Source: JAFGDI01 sp963662515
GTDB taxonomy: Bacteria > Planctomycetota > Phycisphaerae > Sedimentisphaerales > SM23-30
DNA length: 64,000 nucleotides
Direction: 5' to 3'
Assembly: GCA_963662515.1 (NCBI GenBank)
Contig: OY759675.1
Location: forward strand, 1,178,001-1,242,000
How positions within the stretch are numbered: position 1 is the first letter of the stretch; each line of letters begins with the position of its first letter. The position numbers and the translations under genes are program-made. Of the stretch, positions 9,703 to 17,605 are shown piece after piece. Under the pieces are notes generated by a model. It had not been told where the DNA came from, did not search any database, and saw nothing but the letters and a program-made list of their open reading frames with translations.

Positions 9703-12700
9703 ATGTTGAATAAAAAGATGTTTACCGCCTTTATTGCGGCTATGGCTACGATGCAGATAGCAGGGTATTCAGATAATGTTAAGCTCAGGGTTGATGCCGG
9801 TAAACCGGCCCATGAGATGAGTGATACTATGTATGGGCTGTTTTTTGAAGATATAAACTTTGCCGCAGATGGTGGGTTGTATGCCGATCAGGTGTGGAAC
9901 AGGTCATTTGAGTTTGCCGAGGGTATGTTCTCCTGGGATACCAATGCAGCAGAAGAGGGCAGAGCAGATTTTTCTCTGAAAAATGATAGTCCGCTTAATG
10001 CTAACAATCCAAATTATCTGAATGTAGCAGTAAAGAAGGCCGGTAAAATATCGCTGTCAACAGCTGGTTTTGGCGGCATAGCAGTTGAAACCGGCAAAAA
10101 GTATATCGTGTCATTTTATGCCAGATCGGTTGATTATAAAGGCAAGGTGGCTGTACAGTTGCAAGATGCCGAGGGAGCAGAGCTGGGTACTGCTGCCGTT
10201 GCGGTCAATGCAAAAGAATGGACCAGATATGAAGTTGCTCTCAAGTCAAAGTTGACATCGACTAAAGCCAGACTGGCCCTGAATTTTAGTGGTTCAGGTT
10301 CGCTTGATCTTGATATGATCTCGCTTATGCCTGAGGATACCTGGAAGAAGCAGCCAGAGGGTTTGCGGGCTGATCTTGTGCAGATATTAGCGGAGATGAA
10401 GCCGGGCTTTTTGCGATTCCCCGGCGGTTGTATTGTTGAAGGTAAAGATCTGGCTAACGCTTATCGCTGGAAAGATACTATTGGTGACCCGGCAGAAAGA
10501 AAGCTCAACTGGAACAGATGGGCTGGCTGGAATAATCCCCCGCAGTATTATCAGTCATACGGATTGGGCTTTTATGAGTATTTCCGTCTTTGTGAAGAGA
10601 TAGGGGCTGAGCCGGTGCCGATCTTGAATTGTGGTATGTCATGTCAGTATCAAGATGCCCAGCTTGTGCCGCTTGATGAGTTGGAACCTTATGTTCAGGA
10701 CATGCTTGACCTTATTGAATATGCCAATGGCCCGGCTGATAGTGTCTGGGGAGCTAAAAGGGCGGCAGCGGGTCATCCTGAGCCCTTTGGTCTGAAGCTG
10801 CTGGGAGTTGGTAATGAACAGTGGGGCGAGCAGTATTTTGAAAGATACGATATATTTTACAAACGCTTAAAGGAAAAGCATCCGGAGATAACTATTGTGA
10901 CTACTTCCGGCCCGAGTGCCAATGGAAAATGGTATGATCTGGCCTGGGGCAAGTTTAATAGCGGTCAGGCTTCGGCTGATATTGTTGATGAACATTACTA
11001 TATGCCGCCGGCCTGGTTCCTGGCCAATACCGAGCGTTATGATAATTATCCCCGAAACGGTATTGAGGTATTTGCCGGTGAATATGCCGCTCATACTGAT
11101 GGTCGTCGTAATGACCTGCATTGTGCCCTGGCAGAGGCAGCTTTTATGACCGGTCTGGAACGAAATGGTGATATTGTGACTATGGCCGCTTATGCTCCTA
11201 TGCTGGCGCGTGATGGCTATACGCAATGGGCACCAGATCTGATCTGGTTTGATGCTGCCAGAGTTTATGGCAGTCCATCATATTATGTGCAGAAGATGTT
11301 TAGTTTGAATAAGGGCAGTCACTATTTGCATAATACCGTCACAGGTATGCCAGATAAGGTAGTGCCTGCCGGAAAAATAGGCCTTTGTACCTGGAATACC
11401 GATGCCCAATATAAAGATCTGGAAGTGAGCAAGGAAGGCGAAGTGTTATTTACCATGGCCGGGCTTGATGGCTGGAAGGTTAAAGGGGGTAAATGGGAAT
11501 TCAAAGATGGGGCAATGCATCAATCAGACAGTAATATTGGCGGGGCCCTGTGTACGGTTGGACATGTGCAATGGTCTGATTATACCCTTTCGCTCAAAGC
11601 TCGCAAGAACGCCGGCAAAGAGGGTTTTATAATCGTCTTCAGAACTGATGAAAAAGGCGATGGCCTGCAATGGAATCTGGGCGGCTGGAATAATGTTAAA
11701 CATGCTATCCAGAGGAATGTGGGCGGCAGCAGCAGTGTTGTTGAGGAAAAGCCGGGCCAAATAGAGTCTGATCGCTGGTATGATATTAAGATCGAGCTGA
11801 AGGGCACTCAGGTAACCTGTATGCTTGATGGCGAGATAGTTCATCAGTTAGATGTTCCGGTAATGGCCGGGCCTCAGATATTTGTATCTTCTACTATGGA
11901 TAAGGCAACAGGCCAGATCATGCTTAAGGTGGTAAATGTCAGTGAAAAGGCCCAGCCCATCGATATAGCTCTCGATGGTATAAAGCATGTTAAGTCAGAA
12001 GCCCGGGTTGAGACCCTTACCGGAGCTTCTCTCACTGCGGTTAATACTCTGGATAATCCGACTAATGTAGCTCCTTTTGTCAGTGTATTTAATAAGGCAG
12101 CCAGCCAGTTCAGTTATATATTCAAACCTCGTTCCGTTACGGTGATCAGGCTCCAGCAGGTTGACAGGCCTGAGCCGGTAACTACCCCAGAGGATAAGGC
12201 CTATATTTTCAGCTATTTCAAGGATAATGGCCAGGATGGTCTGCATCTGGCCTATAGTTATGATGGCCTCACCTGGGCTGTTCTTAAAAACGATACTTCA
12301 TTTCTCATTCCTGAGATCGGTTCAAAACTGATGCGTGATCCCAGTGTAGTGCAGGGGCCTGATGGCATGTTCCATATGGTCTGGACTACCGGCTGGCATG
12401 ATAATGGCATTGGCCTGGCGCATTCGGCTGATCTGGTCAACTGGTCGCAGCAGCAATTTTTGCCGGTAATGGCTCATGAGCCAACGGCAAAAAATTGCTG
12501 GGCGCCAGAGATATTCTATGATGATGCTACTGAAACCTACATTATTTACTGGGCAACTACCATACCCGGCCGGTTTCCTGAGACAGATAATCCCAAAGAT
12601 GATAATAATCATCGCATGTACTGTATTAAGACCAAAGATTTCAAGGAATTTACACCGACAGAACTGTTTTTTGATCCCGGTTTTAATGTTATTGATGCTT

Positions 12701-13056
12701 TCATTGCCAAAGATCGGGCATCTGGCAAATATGCTATGGTGGTTAAAAATGAAACTAAACACCCCAAGGCACAGAAGAACCTCAGTATTACAATGGCAGA
12801 TAAGGCGGCGGGCCCTTATGGCAGGGTTTCTAAGCCGATCACTGGCAAATATTGGGCTGAAGGACCATCCCTGCTCAGGGTTGATAACCTTTGGTATATT
12901 TATTTTGATAAATATACCGAGGGCAAATATGGAGCTATTTGTTCGCCTGACCTGAAAGAATGGACAGATGTATCTATTCAGATATCTCTGCCATCTGGAT
13001 TGCGGCATGGTACCGCCTTTGCCGTTGACAGGGCTTTGCTCGATCAGTTACGCTGA
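9703..13056 (+). CDS. multidomain GH51 alpha-L-arabinofuranosidase / LamG-like / GH43-type fusion
   Basis: A 1117-residue exported enzyme. After a signal peptide (about 1-22) comes a GH51 module (about 25-545) that carries a CBM4-like insert near 100-210. The acid/base is Glu372 in GVGNEQW and the nucleophile is Glu460 in VFAGEYAAH. A concanavalin-like (DUF1080/LamG) domain lies at about 565-700, with WYDIKIELKGTQVTCMLDG. A five-bladed propeller resembling GH43 spans about 800-1110 (RDPSVVQGPDGMFHMVW, NCWAPEIFYDD, YWAEGPSLLR). The enzyme is expected to release arabinofuranose from arabinan or arabinoxylan, possibly with a second activity at the C-terminus. GAGGAA 8-13 bp upstream is the RBS. 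It is co-transcribed with the GH27 gene and ends at a strong terminator. Whether the propeller is catalytic or binding-only is uncertain. Confidence 0.85.
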   Translation: MLNKKMFTAFIAAMATMQIAGYSDNVKLRVDAGKPAHEMSDTMYGLFFEDINFAADGGLYADQVWNRSFEFAEGMFSWDTNAAEEGRADFSLKNDSPLNANNPNYLNVAVKKAGKISLSTAGFGGIAVETGKKYIVSFYARSVDYKGKVAVQLQDAEGAELGTAAVAVNAKEWTRYEVALKSKLTSTKARLALNFSGSGSLDLDMISLMPEDTWKKQPEGLRADLVQILAEMKPGFLRFPGGCIVEGKDLANAYRWKDTIGDPAERKLNWNRWAGWNNPPQYYQSYGLGFYEYFRLCEEIGAEPVPILNCGMSCQYQDAQLVPLDELEPYVQDMLDLIEYANGPADSVWGAKRAAAGHPEPFGLKLLGVGNEQWGEQYFERYDIFYKRLKEKHPEITIVTTSGPSANGKWYDLAWGKFNSGQASADIVDEHYYMPPAWFLANTERYDNYPRNGIEVFAGEYAAHTDGRRNDLHCALAEAAFMTGLERNGDIVTMAAYAPMLARDGYTQWAPDLIWFDAARVYGSPSYYVQKMFSLNKGSHYLHNTVTGMPDKVVPAGKIGLCTWNTDAQYKDLEVSKEGEVLFTMAGLDGWKVKGGKWEFKDGAMHQSDSNIGGALCTVGHVQWSDYTLSLKARKNAGKEGFIIVFRTDEKGDGLQWNLGGWNNVKHAIQRNVGGSSSVVEEKPGQIESDRWYDIKIELKGTQVTCMLDGEIVHQLDVPVMAGPQIFVSSTMDKATGQIMLKVVNVSEKAQPIDIALDGIKHVKSEARVETLTGASLTAVNTLDNPTNVAPFVSVFNKAASQFSYIFKPRSVTVIRLQQVDRPEPVTTPEDKAYIFSYFKDNGQDGLHLAYSYDGLTWAVLKNDTSFLIPEIGSKLMRDPSVVQGPDGMFHMVWTTGWHDNGIGLAHSADLVNWSQQQFLPVMAHEPTAKNCWAPEIFYDDATETYIIYWATTIPGRFPETDNPKDDNNHRMYCIKTKDFKEFTPTELFFDPGFNVIDAFIAKDRASGKYAMVVKNETKHPKAQKNLSITMADKAAGPYGRVSKPITGKYWAEGPSLLRVDNLWYIYFDKYTEGKYGAICSPDLKEWTDVSIQISLPSGLRHGTAFAVDRALLDQLR

Positions 13057-13065
13057 AAAAGCTCT

Positions 13066-13093
13066 CTCTGGAAACGCCAGGCGGCTTCCAGAG
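13066..13093. repeat. inverted repeat after glycosidase operon
   Basis: CTCTGGAA and TTCCAGAG form an 8-bp perfect stem around a GC-rich loop, directly after the stop codon and just before the terminator. It may be an mRNA 3'-end stabilising hairpin. Confidence 0.5.
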
Positions 13094-13107
13094 GCAAAAG
13101 TTATAAA

Positions 13108-13152
13108 AAAAGCCGTAGTGGTTATTAATTTCCACTGCGGCTTTTGTTTTTG
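13108..13152 (+). terminator. intrinsic terminator between convergent genes
   Basis: A 14-bp stem (AAAAGCCGTAGTGG/CCACTGCGGCTTTT, one mismatch) is followed by GTTTTTG. A-rich sequence on the 5' side lets it also serve the convergent minus-strand gene ending at 13181. Confidence 0.85.
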
Positions 13153-13180
13153 TAGTAATCCGGGTTTAATGAATATCGCT

Positions 13181-14071
13181 TTAAAGAGCCTTCAGGGCCT
13201 CTTTTATGGCGGTTATGTGTGCCGGGGTAGTACCGCAGCAGCCGCCGATAATATTTGCTCCGGCAGCGACTAGGCGGGCGGTCATGCCGGCCATATCCGC
13301 CGGGGTGTCCGGAAAGAAATCTTTGCCATCAATGTTCCGAGGCAGTCCGGCATTGGCATGTACTAATATGGGTGTGCCGCCGGCTACTGCTTTCATCTGG
13401 GCGACAATGTCGATCATTCTCTCCATGCCGTTACCGCAATTGGTGCCGATGATATCAGCTCCGGCATCAATAGCGGACCGGGCGGCCTCTTCCGGGCTTA
13501 CCCCCATCATACTGCGATATTCGCCTTGCAGGGTTCTTTCCAGCGTAAAAGTGCAGATTACTTCCAGCCCGGTGTTTTCTTTGGCGGCTTTTATTGCCAG
13601 ACAGGCTTCATCGGTGGCACTCATGGTCTCAATGCAGACGGCATCAGCGCCGCCGGCTTCCAGGGCCATTATCTGCTCTTTGAAGGCATCGTAGAGCTCT
13701 GCTTCAGTTATGTCGCCCATGAGCAGCATTTTGCCGGTAGGGCCTACAGAGGCGATAACCCAATTGTCATCGCCCGCGGCCCGGCGTGACAGCTCGGCGG
13801 CCTTTTGATTGATCTCCCGGGTTTTGTCGCCCAGCCCGTAATGCTCCAGCTTCAGGCGACTGCCGCCAAAGGTATTGGTCTCCACCATATCGGCACCGGC
13901 GGCAATGTATTCTGCTGCCACTGACAGAACATCATCAGGGCGGTCAATACACCATAATTCCGGACATTCGCCCGGCTGAAGCCCTTTCTGGTATAAAAAC
14001 GAACCCCAGGCTCCATCAGAAACCAGAACTTTACCGCTATTTACGGTCGATACTATGCTTTCTCTCGACAT
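13181..14071 (-). CDS. homocysteine S-methyltransferase domain protein (MetH N-terminal-like)
   Basis: A 296-residue stand-alone homocysteine-binding, zinc-dependent methyltransferase module. The barrel starts with VLVSDGAWGSFLYQKG. The three zinc-ligand cysteines sit in GTNCGNG and the C-terminal GGCCGTTP. In full MetH this module transfers a methyl group from methylcobalamin to homocysteine, so a separate corrinoid-binding partner would be needed for that reaction. Alternatively it could use S-methylmethionine or act in another corrinoid methyl-transfer system. GGAGACACA just upstream of ATG 14071 is the RBS. It is divergent from the candidate RNA and gyrA, and no neighbouring methyl-transfer genes are visible. 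Confidence 0.82.
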   Translation of the reverse strand: MSRESIVSTVNSGKVLVSDGAWGSFLYQKGLQPGECPELWCIDRPDDVLSVAAEYIAAGADMVETNTFGGSRLKLEHYGLGDKTREINQKAAELSRRAAGDDNWVIASVGPTGKMLLMGDITEAELYDAFKEQIMALEAGGADAVCIETMSATDEACLAIKAAKENTGLEVICTFTLERTLQGEYRSMMGVSPEEAARSAIDAGADIIGTNCGNGMERMIDIVAQMKAVAGGTPILVHANAGLPRNIDGKDFFPDTPADMAGMTARLVAAGANIIGGCCGTTPAHITAIKEALKAL

Positions 14072-14132
14072 TGTGTCTCCTAACTATCTCTATGCTATGC
14101 GCTTATAGCTTTATCGTTTTTCTTGTCAGTGC

Positions 14133-14163
14133 TTGCCAATCAGGCAAATGCCAATATTATATT
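14133..14163 (+). promoter_or_regulatory. promoter upstream of candidate structured RNA
   Basis: TTGCCA (14133-14138) and TTATAT/TATATT (14157-14163) are 18-19 bp apart. The expected start, 6 bp later, falls on the first base of the closing stem of the RNA candidate. Confidence 0.5.
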
Positions 14164-14168
14164 TTAAT

Positions 14169-14417
14169 CAGCCGCCCAGGTCTAATAAATTTCCAGCACC
14201 GGCCCTGGAGTTTGTCCCGAACTGGCTTCGGGACCGGGGGGCGAGATTTGCCGTAGCAGCAGGGGAGATAGGCTGGAAAGTGTGAGGCAGAAATCGAGAG
14301 TAGCACTAAATGCCTCAGCAAAAGGCGTGAGTACTAAAGTCCCGCCCGTGCGGCGTAAGCACCCCCAAAGTAAGTTCAATTGCAAGGGAGGGTGCCTGAG
14401 TTGATGCCGGGCGGCTG
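14169..14417 (+). ncRNA. candidate structured non-coding RNA (~250 nt), class unknown
   Basis: This GC-rich island in an AT-rich divergent gap has no plausible ORF. Its ends pair perfectly over 9 bp: CAGCCGCCC (14169-14177) with GGGCGGCTG (14409-14417). Inside are an 8-bp perfect hairpin GTCCCGAA/TTCGGGAC (14214-14234), TGAGGCA/TGCCTCA (14283-14317) and GCACCC/GGGTGC (14359-14395). The promoter match at 14133 fits plus-strand transcription starting at the closing stem. I looked for RNase P (GAGGAAAGTCC), SRP (GGAAGGAAGCAGCC), tmRNA ends and SAM/cobalamin riboswitch cores and found none. It could be a housekeeping RNA too divergent to recognise by eye, or something new. Confidence 0.45.
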
Positions 14418-14492
14418 TATTTGATACTGTAAATTCTTTTTTATTCGATAGTTATATCTCGGTTAAAGATGGGATTATGCAGGAGAAAAACA

Positions 14493-14521
14493 TTGCCCCC
14501 GCCGGCGTGTTGTGGTATAAT
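14493..14521 (+). promoter_or_regulatory. sigma-70-type gyrA promoter
   Basis: TTGCCC (14493-14498), a 17-bp spacer, then a perfect TATAAT (14516-14521), about 50 bp before the gyrA start. This makes gyrA transcription independent of the upstream RNA candidate. Confidence 0.65.
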
Positions 14522-14569
14522 TACCGGACTGGATTTATTGTGATTAAGTAATTACGACAAGAGACAATT

Positions 14570-17206
14570 ATGGCAGATGAAATAAACGAAAATGTACCCG
14601 AAAATGTGCCGGATGCTGATAATGATATCACCGGCGAACATTATGCCGGGTTGATCGAAGATCAGTCTATTCTGGACGAACTAAAAGATTCGTATCTGAA
14701 CTACGCAATGAGCGTTATCGTAAGTCGTGCTTTGCCTGATGTGCGTGACGGCCTCAAGCCTTCGCAGCGCCGTATTTTAGTAGCGATGAACGACCTGAAC
14801 CTCGGTCCGCGTTCCAAGCACAGAAAATGTGCCAAGATCGCCGGTGATACCAGTGGTAATTACCATCCGCACGGTGAGGCTGTGGTGTATCCAACTCTGG
14901 TACGAATGGGCCAGAAATGGAATATGAGTCAGACGCTTATCGATCCACAGGGAAACTTTGGCTCGATCGATGGTGACCCGCCGGCTGCTATGCGTTATAC
15001 TGAGGCCAGAATGACTGCTGCTGCTGCGGATATGCTTGTTGACCTCAAACGGGAAACGGTTGATTTCGTAATGAACTACGATGAGACCACGGCAGAGCCG
15101 ACCGTATTGCCCAGTAAGTTCCCGAATTTGCTGATAAATGGTTCAACGGGTATCGCTGTAGGTATGGCAACCAGTATGGCTCCGCACAATCCCAGCGAGG
15201 TTTGTGATGCCCTGATCCGTATGGTTGACAACCCGAATGTTTCGTTAGCTGACATTCTGGAAGTTATGCCAGCTCCCGATTTCCCCACTGGCGGCATAAT
15301 CTGCGGCCGCAAGGGTATAATAGATGGCTATAAGACAGGCAGGGGGCTGCTGACGCTTCGAGCCCGTATGCGAGTAGAAGAAAAGCCGCGCAAGAGCGTT
15401 ATAATTATAGAAGAGATACCATACCAGGTTATCAAGAGCAATATAGTTACCAAGATCGCAGAATGTGTTACTGAAGGTCTTATCCCGGAGATCTCTGATG
15501 TTCGCGATGAGTCTGACCGTAATGGTTTGCGTATTGTAGTTGAGTTGCGTAAAGATGCTGATTCTGATATTGTGATCAATCAGCTCTACAAATACACTCA
15601 GCTCCAGAGTTCATTTAGTGTGATAAATATAGCACTGGTCAAGGGTCGCCCTCAGACCTTGGGCATTTTGGACCTGTTGCGTCTTTATATAGAACATCGT
15701 AAAGATGTTATAACCCGACGGACCAGATATCTGCTTCGTAAGGCACGCACTCGTGCTCATATTATCGAAGGTCTGCTGCTTGCCCTGAGCGATATTGATG
15801 AGATAATAGAGCTGATCAAGAAATCTGCCAACCCGGCAGAGGCCAAAAAGAATCTTATGGCCAAGGCTTTACGACTGGTAGAGCATGCTACTCTGGCTAA
15901 AATGCTGCCTGAGAGCTTTATCAGTGAGCGTTCTACCGTAAATCAATATCTCAGCGGTCCGCAGGCAGATGCGATTTTGTCAATGCAGCTGCAGCGTCTT
16001 ACCGGCCTGGAAGTAGAAAAGCTGGCCAGTGAATTTGCCGGTCTTTTAGATGAAATATCTGGCTATGAGGCTATATTGAGCAACGAAGAGCTGCTTATGG
16101 ATATTATTCGTGAAGACTTGCAGGAAATGAAGGAAAAGTACAGTACTCCGCGTCGCACTATTTTGAGTGATAACGATACTGAATTTGAGATAGAGGACCT
16201 TATTGTCGATGAGGATGTGGTAGTAACTATCACTCATAATGGCTATATTAAACGCATGCCTATTGATACCTATCGCACTCAGGGTCGTGGCGGTCGAGGT
16301 ATAACCGGCGGCAATGTGAAAGATGGCGATTTTGTTGAGCATCTTTTTGTGGCCAGTACCCATGATTATCTCTGCTGTTTCACTAATAAAGGACGCTGTC
16401 ATTGGCTCAGGGTATATGGTATCCCATCAATGTCGCGTCAGAGCAGCGGCCGCAATCTGGCAAACCTGCTGGAATTGGAAGAAGGCGAGAAAATGGCCGA
16501 GATCCTGCCGGTTAAGAGTTTTGACGAGGGCTTCGTTGTCTTTGCTACCCGTATGGGTTATGTCAAAAAGACAGCTCTCAACGCCTATGGCAATATTCGT
16601 AAGGCAGGCGTCAATGCCATTATTCTGGAAGAAGGCGATGCCCTTATCGGTACCAGAATAATTTCTGGCGGCGAAGATATCGTACTGGGTACATCTAACG
16701 GCATGTCGATCCGCTTTAGTGAATCTGATGTCCGTGAAATGGGCAGAACAACTCGCGGCGTCAGAGGTATTAAGCTCAAAGAAGGTGATCATGTTGTTGA
16801 TATGGTCACCACCGGCACAGGTCCGAGCCTGCTTACTATTTGCGAAAATGGTTTTGGTAAAAAGACGGCTCTGGAAGATTATCGTACCCAGGGACGCGGC
16901 GGCAGCGGTCTGATCAATATCAAGTGCAGTGAGAGAAATGGTAAGGTTGTGGCCCTTAAGGCCGTTTCCGATGATGATGATATTATGATCATCAGCTCAC
17001 GCGGCATTGTTATGCGTACCGGGCTCGATGCTCTGAGAGATATTGGCCGCAATACCCAGGGTGTTAAACTGATTCGTCTGGACGAAAGTGATAGCGTTGT
17101 GGCTGTTGCCAGAGTGGAAAAGGCTGATGACAGCCAGGAATCTGACTCTGATGTTCCTGTCGAACCGCAGGCTCCCGGAGCTGAACCGGAAGCAACAAAC
17201 CAATAG
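14570..17206 (+). CDS. gyrA: DNA gyrase subunit A
   Basis: An 878-residue type II topoisomerase subunit that, with GyrB, introduces negative supercoils. The winged-helix/tower core carries the catalytic Tyr143 in AAMRYTEAR. The C-terminal beta-pinwheel contains the GyrA box QGRGGRG and a second related QGRGGSG, which argues for gyrase rather than topoisomerase IV ParC. The quinolone-determining segment reads HPHGEAVVYPTLVRM: the positions equivalent to E. coli Ser83 and Asp87 are Ala104 and Pro108. The C-terminus is acidic and low in complexity. It has its own promoter and terminator, and gyrB is not in the window. Proximity to dnaA fits an origin-region arrangement. The start ATG 14570 follows AAGAGACA. 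Confidence 0.97.
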   Translation: MADEINENVPENVPDADNDITGEHYAGLIEDQSILDELKDSYLNYAMSVIVSRALPDVRDGLKPSQRRILVAMNDLNLGPRSKHRKCAKIAGDTSGNYHPHGEAVVYPTLVRMGQKWNMSQTLIDPQGNFGSIDGDPPAAMRYTEARMTAAAADMLVDLKRETVDFVMNYDETTAEPTVLPSKFPNLLINGSTGIAVGMATSMAPHNPSEVCDALIRMVDNPNVSLADILEVMPAPDFPTGGIICGRKGIIDGYKTGRGLLTLRARMRVEEKPRKSVIIIEEIPYQVIKSNIVTKIAECVTEGLIPEISDVRDESDRNGLRIVVELRKDADSDIVINQLYKYTQLQSSFSVINIALVKGRPQTLGILDLLRLYIEHRKDVITRRTRYLLRKARTRAHIIEGLLLALSDIDEIIELIKKSANPAEAKKNLMAKALRLVEHATLAKMLPESFISERSTVNQYLSGPQADAILSMQLQRLTGLEVEKLASEFAGLLDEISGYEAILSNEELLMDIIREDLQEMKEKYSTPRRTILSDNDTEFEIEDLIVDEDVVVTITHNGYIKRMPIDTYRTQGRGGRGITGGNVKDGDFVEHLFVASTHDYLCCFTNKGRCHWLRVYGIPSMSRQSSGRNLANLLELEEGEKMAEILPVKSFDEGFVVFATRMGYVKKTALNAYGNIRKAGVNAIILEEGDALIGTRIISGGEDIVLGTSNGMSIRFSESDVREMGRTTRGVRGIKLKEGDHVVDMVTTGTGPSLLTICENGFGKKTALEDYRTQGRGGSGLINIKCSERNGKVVALKAVSDDDDIMIISSRGIVMRTGLDALRDIGRNTQGVKLIRLDESDSVVAVARVEKADDSQESDSDVPVEPQAPGAEPEATNQ

Positions 17207-17228
17207 TTTCAAGACTTACTTAACATAA

Positions 17229-17265
17229 TAAAAAAGGCTGGAAGTAAATTTCCAGCCTTTTTTTA
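17229..17265 (+). terminator. gyrA intrinsic terminator
   Basis: AAAAAAGGCTGGAA pairs with TTCCAGCCTTTTTT around a short AT loop and leads into a T run. Confidence 0.9.
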
Positions 17266-17296
17266 TTTTCACCATAGTGAAAGAATGCATTTTATC

Positions 17297-17314
17297 GTAA
17301 CCGTTCACGGTTAC
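17297..17314. repeat. perfect 8-bp inverted repeat
   Basis: GTAACCGT and ACGGTTAC are separated by TC, in the gyrA-dnaA convergent gap. No T run follows, so it is not an obvious terminator. It could be a protein-binding site. Confidence 0.4.
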
Positions 17315-17385
17315 TACAGTAATAATTAACAAGACTCGCAGTGATGCGTAGCATATATGTTGAGGTAATCCGAAATCCCGAATCA

Positions 17386-17535
17386 GCATCGCAGCCCGGC
17401 ATCGATCTTGAGATCGATGGCTATTTTAAGGCTTTGCGGCATTAAAGAGTTAATAAATTCAGTCAGGACCGTTGCGAAGCCATAAAACAGGTCGCCCAGC
17501 GACACCTGAGCTTATCAACCTATATCTTATTACTT
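17386..17535 (-). repeat. interspersed structured repeat, copy A
   Basis: Read on the minus strand from 17535, this segment follows copies B (62376-62552) and C (63926-64000) closely: AAGTAATAAGATATA, TTGATAAG, a small hairpin GTCGC-TGG-GCGAC, TTTTATGGCTTCGCAAC, a variable spacer, TTAAAATAGCC, then hairpin CATCGATCT-AGATCGATG (17400-17419). Both hairpins are paired here with different bases from copy B, so pairing is conserved over sequence. The far terminal repeat is not recognisable in this copy. It lies between the convergent gyrA and dnaA genes. Confidence 0.75.
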
Positions 17536-17605
17536 TTTTTAGCCATATGAAAGAATACCTTTTTTCTTTGTACTCTTTCAAATTTATAAGCGTAGATGCT
17601 TAAAA

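Noticed and set aside
12322..13008. 228-residue minus-strand ORF
   Set aside because: It is the antisense shadow of the GH43 module of the arabinofuranosidase gene, with no RBS or recognisable domain.
14182..14385. minus-strand 67-residue ORF within the structured island
   Set aside because: The sequence is dominated by pairing stems, and the peptide has no RBS or family features.
14169..14417. identification as RNase P, SRP RNA, tmRNA or a cobalamin/SAM riboswitch
   Set aside because: The invariant core strings of each class were sought on both strands and not found; the length also does not fit RNase P or tmRNA.
17297..17314. GTAACCGT/ACGGTTAC as a transcription terminator
   Set aside because: No T tract on either side, and gyrA already has a strong terminator at 17229-17265.
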